Assembly (NCBI RefSeq): GCF_000471905.2
Contig: NW_006497658.1
Span: 2,931,687 to 2,995,686, forward strand
DNA from: Amborella trichopoda
Lineage: Eukaryota; Streptophyta; Magnoliopsida; Amborellales; Amborellaceae
Reading direction: 5' to 3'
DNA: 64,000 nucleotides
Part shown: piece by piece, positions 35,458 to 47,100 of the stretch
Layout: every line of letters starts with the position of its first letter
Position numbering within the stretch: position 1 is the first letter of the stretch
Program-made: the position numbers and the translations under genes
The notes under the pieces: generated by a model
What the model was told of the DNA's origin: nothing
Database searches by the model: none
What the model saw: the letters and a program-made list of their open reading frames with translations, nothing else

Positions 35458-38141
35458 CTGGATAAAGGGAGCATATTCAGAACAGAATATGTGAGTGAAC
35501 TATTCATATTCATTCATTTATTCATTCAACAGAGAGAGAGAGAGAGAGAGAGAGAGTCGATCTATCTAATTAACACAATCAAAATTGGTAAGGAGCTTTG
35601 ACCCAGTATGCCAAAGACTTATTTCCATGTATTAGTATTTACTCCAAGTCCATAGAGATCAGATACTCTTGCCCAATGGCAAGGCAACTGCTTATGTTGG
35701 AGTAGTTAGTTTGCTTGTGTATCTAAACCATCTTCATCCGAGCCTTATCCCAAATATTTGCTTTTGGCTGATTGCGCATCTGATTAATTTCGGCTGATTG
35801 TGTATCTGAACTACTGTTTTAAAAACCGAATTGATGGGCCGGATCGCCCACACCACCAATCCAATCTAGATCACCCAGATTTGCTGATCCGAATAGAGCA
35901 GATTGGCGACCTAGGAAAATATTTAAAAATAAAAAACTTTAAACAAAATAAAACATTGTTGGGGACTTTCGAGACTAGAATACATCTAAAAAAAGGATGA
36001 AAAGAAATACAAATTAAAAAATAAATAAGATTTTTTTTTTTGTTTTTTTGGGGTCGGGAAGGGGGGGGGGCAATCTCAACCGATTCCTTGGGGTGATTCC
36101 CAGTCCGAACCATGTTCTATGAAACACTGATCTAAACAAACAAGAAACCTAAATCTGTTCTTGAAGTTTAAGATAAAGAATTCAGGATCATGCTGAAATT
36201 ACATCATATTTGATTTTAATAATCTTTCTTTTGGGATTACTTGATAAGCACAAATGATTGAATAGGTCTTATATGGAAATAACTAGACCGACTATACAAA
36301 AAGACAATCACCAAGATGTACATATATTATGCACAAATTATATGGAAATAAATAGACTGACTATACAAAAAGACAATCACCAAGATGTACATATATTATG
36401 CACAAATAAATAAATGTCAAATATACATCTCATAATACATGGAAATTATAATACAATATCAATGACAATGCTCTCTTCATGAATGGTATTGTGAGTGCAT
36501 GAAACACAAACTGAGGGGTTCCTGAATCAGCTAATGCACACTCAAAAGTTTCGCACCTGGTTATTGTGCACACAAATGAAATCTGGTTGATCAAATGAAA
36601 TTTTCTATATTATAAAGTTCACAAATTTTAAAAGATTAGCTTTTAAAAGGACTGACAATGCAAGGAATGGTTAATACAATTACAGTAGGCAAATTTAATC
36701 CAAAACAACCACTCTACAAAAAAGAATCCAGGAATGAAGAAATAAATTAGGAAGTGTTCTGACCTAAAGTATATTTAAGAATAAGAAAGAATCAAAGAAG
36801 CTGTCTTAACCAATTGATTCAGGTTTCTCAGATATTCCTAGAAATTAAGTAATGAAAACACTAGAAGGCATTAACAATATATCATAACATCTAGTTGTAC
36901 AAATGAGAATGAATAATGCATAATAGTTGTTGTACATATGGCATCCTATGTACTCTAATTTTGATGGTAACATAATCAAAATTACGAGTTAAAAAAACAT
37001 AATTTTAAACTCAAGATAAAACAAAAATATTATCAACTGTTATACAGTAAGGACGATACTTACTTGAGAGAGTATATCAATTGTACGCCGTAGGAGGCGG
37101 GCAAGATCTCCATCATCCATTGCACAGTCCATCATTATTTCCCTCCAAGTTAAGCCAGATGCCCATGCCTCAACCATTCCAGAAAACTGATCATCCAATT
37201 CACAAGGAATCTTCACAATAGAAAGGTAATTCACATTATTCAATTGTAGCACGTCTTTATCAATGGGAAATATTTTATAACTTTTCTCACCTCCACTCCA
37301 TGTTTGGCTTGGATCCGCAAAAGGGATCTTCTTTGCTCCTCTAAATAATCAATAGTGCCGGTGACAATAGATGATGGCTCATAGATATGGCTGAAATAAG
37401 ACTAACGGAAAAATCAACATAATGATTGTCATTTCAATGCACACAATAGGCCCTTTTAAATAAGTATGATATCACACGAAAGACGACCATTTTAATGGCT
37501 TTTAAGTCTAACGGGTATAAGGTTGTTACCAAGTTTTCAATATATTACCATAATTGAAGTTTCTGCAATAACTGTCCGCTTTATATTCTATAATTCTTCA
37601 ATCAAAAGGTCCTCCTATATATTTCCTTCTAAAATTTCTGGGCGTTAAATGTTACAACCAAGATCATTACTGATATATTTGAGTCTATCATCAGCTGTTT
37701 AGATCTCTTCGGGAAAAATGATCTTTTTTGTATCATTAATTGTTCAGATCTCTCCAGGAAAACAGAGTCACTATCTCAATTTTACTTTACCATTGAGAGC
37801 AGCCAGACTCCTAAAGAGTTTCAGGGCAAAGATTTCAATGGTAACATCTAAATCTAAAAATTGCATCCAATCACTCTCCTCTTTATTGTTTCATGCTTCA
37901 ATTTCCATTCCCCCAATTTCACTCAACACCATCAGTCCTCCCTTTTTCTCTTGCCTGACTCTTAGAGTTTCAGGGCGAAGTTTTCAACGGTAACAACTAA
38001 ATCTACAAATTGCATCAGATCTCCCTCCTCTTTATTATTTCATTCTTAAATTTCCATTCTCCCAATCTCATTCAACACCCCCCCTTTGACAACCCAAAAG
38101 TTTTGAAACTGAATAATAATAATAATTATATAATAATAATG

Positions 38142-38172
<31 letters not shown>

Positions 38173-41100
38173 TAATTTTATGAGAAACCATGGTGTTAGT
38201 AATACACCATAGGGACCATTCTTTTCATCTTCCCTGATATATTTGGAAAAAGGTCTTGTTATTCTGAAACTGGTAGGAGACTGTTAGCCTTTTTCTACAT
38301 AAAATGTTTCCAAAACAATTTTTATTATTTGATGCTAGTTTATTTTTATAGTGTAGACCTTATGGTCTACACTTCATTTGTACCTTAAAGGTAGTGTTTC
38401 ACCACCTTACGTGGCAACACCATTTCGTTGGCCTCTCTCTCTCTCTCTCAACGTTACAACTTAACAACCCCTTTGGTATCCTATTGACAACCCATTTCAT
38501 TATTTGTTGACACCTCTTAAGTGAGGTATTACAAAATTTCCCTCTCTTTTATCCTTAATATAATAAGACCCCTCTCTCTCTTACCTGTATTCCAACGAGA
38601 CTCTCTATCTCTTACCTTTATTACAATGAAACTCTCTCTCTTGGCTGTTCCTTTTTGTGTTTCTCTCTCTCGTATGGTTCAATAGTGGACAATAGAAGAA
38701 AGGTTTTTGTCATAGTGGAGATTATAGGAAGTGGGTATGCTTTGTATAGGCTTTGTTTTGCTCATAAAGAGAGGCTTGCTGCTCTATATAGAGAGAGAGA
38801 ATTTGAAGGCCAAAGTAAAGCAGATGAACACGTGAAGGCCCAGTTGCAGCTCCATATCGAAAATATTCAAAGAATTTTGTATTCTGCAACTCTAGCTTCT
38901 GTGCTGCATAATTTGAAGCCTCGCCTTTTTGTAGAGTTGGACTTTGCTCAATTGATGGGGAGATTGATGCATGGGAAGGGCCAACCAACCCAATACTCAC
39001 ACTTCTCAGGAAAAGCTCGAATTATGGGAAAGACTCAAAATTCTTAGTTTCACAAGAACGACATCCTCATTTTGGGCAACGACCATGCTTAACTTATATA
39101 TAAGAGTTCAAGTCGATATCTTTGGGAGACATTTCTACGTTTTTACGGCCCGCGGTCTCGAGATTTCATTTTCACAGGATGAAGTTGAACGTGTTGACAG
39201 GCTTGGCCAACATCAATCTAATTAGGGGCTGGGTTGATTCTATTAATGGTATTTCAGTGGCTAGGGCCTCAGACTCAGCCCTGGTCCGAATGTGGTGATT
39301 AGGTTAAGTCTGTATCCGCTAAAGAAAGCTCTGAAAGTAAGTGATCTCATTCCCCTGAAAAGTAGTTTGCTTTTAATAAAATTATTATTCCTATCTATTG
39401 TTAGGAATTTTAGACACCACAAAATTATTAGAAATAAAAATTGATTATTTCTGTCTATTGTTATGAATTCTAGACATTGTAAAATTTATGTGTAAGTCGC
39501 TTCATTTTCCCAAAAAAATCATTATTTGAGGAAAACAGATATTTCTGTAATATTCCTAGAGATATTTCTGCATTTAATCGTAATATTTTCGATACGGAGC
39601 TGCAATTGAGAACTACTGAATCTTTTTTCCTCTTTAGCGTCCCAGGGTTCTTTCTCCTCAGCGAGGTCCCCTTCCCCCCTTCAAGACTGCTTGTTGAGGT
39701 GCTTTCCCAGAATTGCCTCCCTTCTTTACTCTGCCTCTTCCTCATGAAGTTAGTTTCATGGAATATCTGAGGCTTTGGCCATCCTTCGAGAAGGAAGGCC
39801 ATTAAGGATCCGTCTCTCAAACATTGTCCTTCTATTTTAGACATCTCTGAAACTAAGAACCCATAGCCTTCCCTACTCCAAGTGCGTCAGGCTTGGGGTA
39901 GGCGACCTTGCCAGTGGGTAGCTCTACCCGCAGTAGGGGCCTCAAGGGGTATCTGGGTAATTTGGGATCCCACAGATCATACCATGATTTCCTCACATGT
40001 TGGGGAGTTCTCGGTCACTCTACTTCTTTCCAAAGTTTTCGACGGCCTGGATTGAAAATTTTCGGCCATTTACAGCCCCTGCTCTTCGGTTTCTAGACCG
40101 CGGCTATGCTCCGAATTGGACTATGTCGCTTCCCTCCCTCATTTTATTTGGTGCCTAGGTGGGGATTTTAACATCACTCGTTGGTCTCATAAACGGAACT
40201 CCTCTGCCAATATCTCCCAGGGTATGGTTCAGTTTTTCGATTTTATTACAAGGAATGACCTGCTAGATATCCCTCTCCAAGGTAATAGATTTACCTGGTC
40301 CAGCCACTCCTCTCAACCTTCTCTTTCTAAGCTGGATAGGTTTTTGTTCTCCGTTGACTAGGAGGAAAAGTTTCCAAGGTCTCATGCAGTGGCCCTGCCT
40401 AAACCTATCTCTGATCACTGTCCTATCCTCTTATCTACCGTTGCTTGTAATAGGGGCCCTAAACCCTTCAGATTAGAATTGGCCTGGATGGAAGAGAAGT
40501 CTCTCTCCACTCTCATTCCTCTTTAGTGGAACTCCTTCTCGGCCCAAGTCAACGGTAGAGCAGGTTCAGGCTTCAATCGAAAATTCAGCTTCTTAAAGCC
40601 TCTTTCAAGTCCTAGAGATCCTCGGTCTCAATGAATTTCTCTTTGATCAAGTTTAAACTTCTTACGAGGTTACAAGACTTGGATAGCCTGGAAGAATCCC
40701 ATCCCCTATCCTCTTCTGAAGCTGAGCTTAGATCCCAATCTAAACTGGAGTATCTCTCGACTCTTAAACAAGAAGAGATTTATTAGTTTCAGAGGTCAAG
40801 GGTCAACTGGCTGAAAACAGGGGACCTTAACACTCGTTTCTCCCATAGGATTGCTAATTGTCGTAGGAGACACAATTCAATCTCGACCATCAAAGTTAAC
40901 GGCTGCTACCTCGAACAGCCGGCGGAGATTGAATCAGCAATCATCAATTATTTCTAGAGCCTTTACACTGCCCCTTCTGGTCCTAGACCTTCCATGGATG
41001 ACTTAGATTTCTTAACCCTTTCGGTGGATCAGGCAACCTGGTTAGAACGCCCTTTCCTCGAAGAGGAGATTCTTAAAGCCATGTATGATCTCGTCAAAGA

Positions 41101-44100
41101 CAAAACTCCTGGGCCTCTTGGGTTTCCTGTGGCCCCTTTTAAGACCTTTTGGGAAACTTTTCGCCTCGATTTCTTAAGATTCTTCGTCGAGTTTTTTCAA
41201 TGGGGTATCATTAACAAATCGATCAACGCAACGTTCATCACCCCAGTCCCTAAAGTCGAAGGGGCTGAAAAACTTAAGGACTTCTGTCCTATAAGTTTGC
41301 TCAACTCCTCTTATAAAATTCTATCAAAGGTACTGGCCTCTAGACTTCAGCAAGTTCTTCCCTCGGTCATCCCCCCCTCTCAGTCGGCTTTTATTAAGCA
41401 TAGACAAATCCTTGATGGGGCTTTGATAGCTCATGAATGCATCCACTCCAGACACCTAGCCAAAAAACCTGGACTCATTTTCAAAATTAACAGGGAAAAG
41501 GCCTATGACCATGTTAACTGGTCGGTTCTGAATGAGACTATGATCCGTATGGGCGTCCCTAACCGATGGCAAAATTGGACGAGGGGGTGCTTCTCCCACC
41601 CCTTTTTCTCTATCCTAATCAATGGTACTCCCCAAGGGTTTTTCCAGTCCTCAAGAGGCCTGCGCCAAGGGGACCCTTTGTCCCCTTTCCTTTTTGCGAT
41701 CTCGGCTGAAGTCTTTAGCCGTTCCCTAGGGCGGCTCTACCAAGCTGGTCTTCTCTCTAGTTTTTGTTCATCCAGGAGAGGGCCTACTGTGTCGCATCTG
41801 CAATATGCAAACAACACCCTAGTGTTTCTCGATGCCTCCCCCTCCGAGGTGGACAACCACATAATCTCCCTCAAATGTTTTCAGGTGGCCATTGGATTCA
41901 AGGTAAATATGGAGAAATAAAAAATGATGGGTGTTGTTATCACCACCAACCTTATCAAAGACCTTATTCCACGGTGGGAATGTAAGGTGGAGGCTCTCCG
42001 TACTTCATACCTGGGCCTTCCTTTAGGCCTCGAGAAACCTAAAAAATTCCTTTGGTCCCATGTCATTGATAAGATGGACAGAAGGTTGGCTGGTTGGAAG
42101 GGGAGGTACTTGTCCCCTGGGGGTAGAACCACCCTTATCAAAGCTACCTTAACTAATGTTCATGTTTACATGATGTCTCTTTTCCAAATACCGGCCTCGG
42201 TGGCCAACCGCCTTGAAGGGCTTATGAGGAACTTCCTCTGGTCTGGTCAAGCTGAGAATAGTAAAATTCATCTCATATCCTGGGACAAAGTTCTCTTAAC
42301 CAAAAGCCAGGGGGGTTTGGGTATTAGAAATTTAAGAAAGCATAACATTGCTCTCTTAGGGAAATGGTGGTGGCATTTTGCCACCCAATCTGAATCTTTA
42401 TGGGCGCAGGTTCTTCGGCATAAGTATCATATTCTTGCCCACTCTTGGATCCCAGTGACCAGCCGTTGGTCAAACGCCTCAGGGGTGCGAAGGTCTTTAA
42501 CTACCACACTTGAGTTATTCAAGGAACACATTAGATTTTGCCCAAAAGAAGATCTAGAGTTCGTTTCTGGATCGATCTTTGGATAGGTCAAGTCCCCCTT
42601 AGGGACTGCTACCCTTCTTTGTTTCTTTTAGCACTGAACAGAGAGGCTACAGTTGAGGATGAATTCAGGTTGGAAGGAGGAAGAAGGCGATGGCATCTAG
42701 AAGGGACCTTTCGAAGGGGAATCTTCTCAATTTCTCTCTCTCTCGTCGTTGCTCTACAAGACTTTTCTCACTACCCAGGGAAGGGACAAGCTCGTGTGGT
42801 CTCCAACTCCTTCTGGGAATTTTACAGTGCTATCCTTCTACAAAAAGCTCATCCAACCCCTTACTTTCCCTCTCAATCCCACCTCTATCATCTCTCAGGT
42901 ATGGAGGTCTATTGCACCTCCTAAAGTGCAAATCTTCAATTGGATAGCAGGCTCAAGCAAGGCTCTCACCGTGGATCAACTACAAAGAAAAGGTTATCCT
43001 CTTCCTAATAGGTGCACAATGTGTTTGTGCAAAGAGGAATCTAACAACCACCTGTTCTTGCATTGCAAAATGGCTCATGACCTATGGGGTCTTATCCTAC
43101 AACTGTTCGAGATGCTTTGGGTAGTACCCCCTACGGTTAGGACCTCTTTGCATTAAAGTTGGCGGCTCCCTGGCCAAAGGCGGGCAGAATCCTCTGGAAA
43201 TCAACTGTGGCTGCAACAATTTGGACCATTTGGATTGAAAGAAACGCCCGAATTTTTTGGGGAATGGTCAACCAAGGTCCTGCGCTCTTCTTTAAGGTTA
43301 CGTCCTTAGTAACCTTCTGGGCGTCACAACACCTCCTTTTCAACGGTATCCCCATGGACTCTTTCCTCACCAATTGGGAGCTTATCCTCTTACACAATCC
43401 AAAGAAAAACAAAGCTAAATCTTCTTGCAAACCCCCTCCCCAATTTGGACCATTTGGATTGAAAGAAACGCCCGAATTTTTTGGGGAATGGTCAACCAAG
43501 GTCCTGCGCTCTTCTTTAAGGTTACGTCCTTAGTAACCTTCTGGGCGTCACAACACCTCCTTTTCAACGGTATCCCCATGGACTCTTTCCTCACCAATTG
43601 GGAGCTTATCCTCTTACACAATCCAAGGAAAAACAAAGCTAAATCTTCTTGGAAACCCCCTCCCCAAGGAGCGATCAAACTGAATTTTGACGGCTGCTCT
43701 TTAGGCAACTCAGGACATGCTGGTGCAGGAGGGGTCTTTAGGGATAACCATCAAAACATTCTTCTCTCCTACACTGAATACCTCGGTATCCAAGACTCAC
43801 AGTTTGGTGAATCTATGGCCCTCCTTAGAGGTCTACAGAGTTTTGATTGATCTTGGGGACATTCTTATTGTGGAGGGCGACGCAAGGAACATCATCTCTT
43901 GAGCTTCTAGAACTGCATCCCCCCCCCTTGGTACCTTTCACATATTTATGATGAGACTGACTATCTTTGCAGGGTGACGCCTGTCTCATGGACACATATC
44001 TCGAGGACATCAAATGGGTTCGCCAATCTGCTAGCCAAGGACGGAGCCTTGGCCCATGAAGAAGTAAAGGCCCTACCACTGCTCTTTTTGGGTCGGCCTC

Positions 44101-47100
44101 TTTATCTACTTATCTGCTGGTGCTCCTCTCGGTCAGGGTTTTGTATTTTCCCTTTTTTCCTATATCTCTTTTGTACATGTGCTGAATACTGTGTCAGGGG
44201 ATATTTTATAACTCCATTTTGTATACAGTCAATTGACCAATTCTTTTTTACCAGGAGCCTCGATCCTAAGGCTCCCTTGGACAAATCTTGTATCTCTTCT
44301 CTTGCTAATACAAACGTCAACAGCTATCAAAAAAAAAAAACTGGGCCTTGATGTGTTCATCTACTTTACTTTGGCCTTCAAATTCTCTCTCTCTCTATAC
44401 AGCAGCAAGCCTCTCTTTATGAACAAAACAAAGCCTATACAAAACATACCCACTTCCTATAATCTCCACTATGACAAAAACCTTTCTTCTATTGTACACT
44501 ATTGAACCATATGAGAGAGAAAAACACAAAAAGGAACAGCCAAGAGAGAGAGGTTCATTGTAATAAAGGTAAGAGATAGAGAGTTTCATTGGCATAAAGG
44601 TCAGAGAGAGGGGTCTTATTATATTAAGGATAAGAGAAAGGGAAACTTTTGCAATACCTCACTTAAGACGTGTCAACAAATAATGAAATGGATCGTCAAT
44701 AGGTTACCAAAGGGGTTGTTAAGTTGACATGTTGAGAGAGAGAGAGAGAGACAGAGCGAGAGAGGCCAACGAAATGGTGTTGCCACGTAAAGTGGTGAAA
44801 CACTACCTTTAAGGTGCAAATGAAATGTAGACCATAAGGTCTACACTATAAAAATAAACTAGCATCAAGTAATAAAAATTGTTTTTGAACCATTTTATTT
44901 AGAAAAAGGCTAACAGTCCCCTATCAGTTTCAGAATAACAAGACCTTTTTCCAAATCTATCAAAGAAGATGAAAAGAATGGCCCCTATGGTGTATTACTA
45001 ACACCATGGATTCTCATAAAAATTTATTATTATTATTATTATCATTATTATTATTCAGTTTCAAAAATTTTGGGTTGTCACACCCCGCCCGCCCACACTA
45101 GATTGATATCAACAGCACCCCCGCCCTTCCTCTTTTCTTCCTTTCCTCAGAGAGACACGCACACTGACAAACACGCACACATATCAGCACATGCAACAAA
45201 CACCCGCTTTTCTGAGACAATCACGATCCTCTCCTTTCCCTTTCTTATGTGGCCTCTTGATGTAGGGAAATTTGAGAAAATAGTAAAATCAGCAAGAAAC
45301 AAAGCCAAACACAAGTACAATTCAAAGAAACCTGCAGTCTCTTTTCCACACCCAAGCTAGGGTAGCAAATGCCTAAGATTTTCTTCTTCTTTTTTTTTCA
45401 ATTTTGGAAATTCATGTGACTACCTTCTCAAAGACCCCCATGCACCTCTTCATAATATTGTTCAATGTTCCAAACATAAAAAGTGTCCAAATAAACAATA
45501 CATTGACCCATATATCTTAACTTAAAATTTGCAATAATAGTTTTACCCCTATGAACTGTACTCACGTACTGTACTTGTGAATAGTACTTATGAAGCAAAT
45601 AAAAAATATAAAAATCCTAGAATCCCTAAAAAAAAAACACTAGAAATAAACATTAAAACCAAAACTATAATATGCATCCTTTGAAATTGAATAAAAATTA
45701 AAAATAATAATTTTTTTATCCTCCATCATTCTCCCTTAGTTGAAGAAAACTCGTCCTAGAGTTTTCAAGTGTGCTAAGATGAATTCAGCATCAAAACGAC
45801 CTCCTTCAACCTTCTTTTTCTTTGTCGGCTCAAATATTCCTAAAGAAATGGATCCTGATATGTATATTAAGGAATCAATACAAATTTATCAAATAAAGCT
45901 ATCCTTGAACTCCCATTGGAAATTGTGCAGGAAACTTCAAACCCAATTTTCTAGTCTTTAGAGGCTTTCTCAACATCTATTTCATTACTTTCTGAAATCA
46001 AAACCACAATTTGCGGTTTATGAGTTAACCACGTTTTATCTGTGCTATTTTGATTCCAATACCCTAAATTTCTTGAATGCTCTACCTCTTCGATATTAAT
46101 GAGCATAGTTCCAAAAAGCACTAAGCGGGTCCTAGTCGGCCTGAGGGTTCCAGGCTGCCTAGAGCCTAGGCGGGCACCCAAAACCTGGGCGGCCCAGTCT
46201 AATCCAAAAAGGATACCCAGTCAAAGATGCTTCCAAGGACTCAAAAACTTCTAACAAAACCCCCCAATAAAACATCAAAAATTAAATCTAATATCAATGG
46301 GTGATGTTTTGATCAATTTTTGTCAACTTTGAAAAAAAAACAAATTCCGCCTCTGGGCGGGGTGGCCGCCTAGGCGGGTTCCGTACCGCCTAGGTGGGGC
46401 GTAAGCCCTAGGCGCGCCTAGGCGAGTTCCATACTGTCAAGGCAGCCCCCCAGGGACTGCCACCCAAATTGGCCACCTAGTCCTAGGCGATGCGCCAAGG
46501 CCTTATGGACCGTTTAGGCGCCAAGCGGTCGGTTCTTTGAATCACTGTTAATAAGATCTTCAAAGGCCATGATTCGAATCAATCCTCTTGTTGCCTCTCT
46601 CCATATTCTTTACCTTCTTCCAAAATCTCATCATCATCATCTTAATCCATATCATAGAATGGATCCCCTAAACGATCTTGTTATGCATCGGAGTATGTAT
46701 CGAAGCTTAGTGGTGAATCCCAATCTACAGCTTGCAAAAATTTTCTGCAATCTATGTCAAAATCAAGAATCTCATCTTTCAAATCAAAAACCCTAGAGTA
46801 ATGTTCCCCACATCAAGTATTTTGTCACTATCTTCATCACTCCGCTCCCCACGCATTACGCGAAAGTGAAAAGGCTCGTACTCAAGATCCTCTTGGGCTG
46901 AAATATCACCGTCTTTTCCACTATTACCGCTCACGAACTACTGTGTCAATTGCTAACTTGCTTTTCAAGTTCCTCAATTCTATTATCGCTGGGATCACAG
47001 AGCAGGCCTCGAAACCCCCTCCCATAGTCCCTTCTTGCTGCTATGGCTTCGCTGAAATCACAAACCCTAGGTACATGATCAACAAAAACTACTGAAATCA

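Larger units (their letters stand above)
38097..45080. mobile_element. Long-TIR (Mutator-like) element carrying PEX3, with nested LINE
   Basis: Two inverted arms of about 740 bp, 38097-38843 and 44341-45080, match at roughly nine bases in ten. Both run inward from TGACAACCCAAAA through an AAT-repeat, AGTGTAGACCTTATGGTCTA, a CT-rich stretch and into PEX3 coding sequence. Outer flanks CACCCCCCC (left, offset by two bases) and CACCCCGCC (right) could be a 9-bp target duplication. Gene capture plus very long TIRs fit a Pack-MULE; no transposase is present. An L1-type LINE fills most of the space between the arms and ends in poly(A) exactly at the inner edge of the right arm. The superfamily is inferred from structure. 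Confidence 0.78.

Noticed and set aside
38655-39225. A functional PEX3 gene at this place
   Set aside because: The fragment lacks the native N-terminus and the C-terminal half, has a frame change, and lies between transposon arms in an ISE2 intron.
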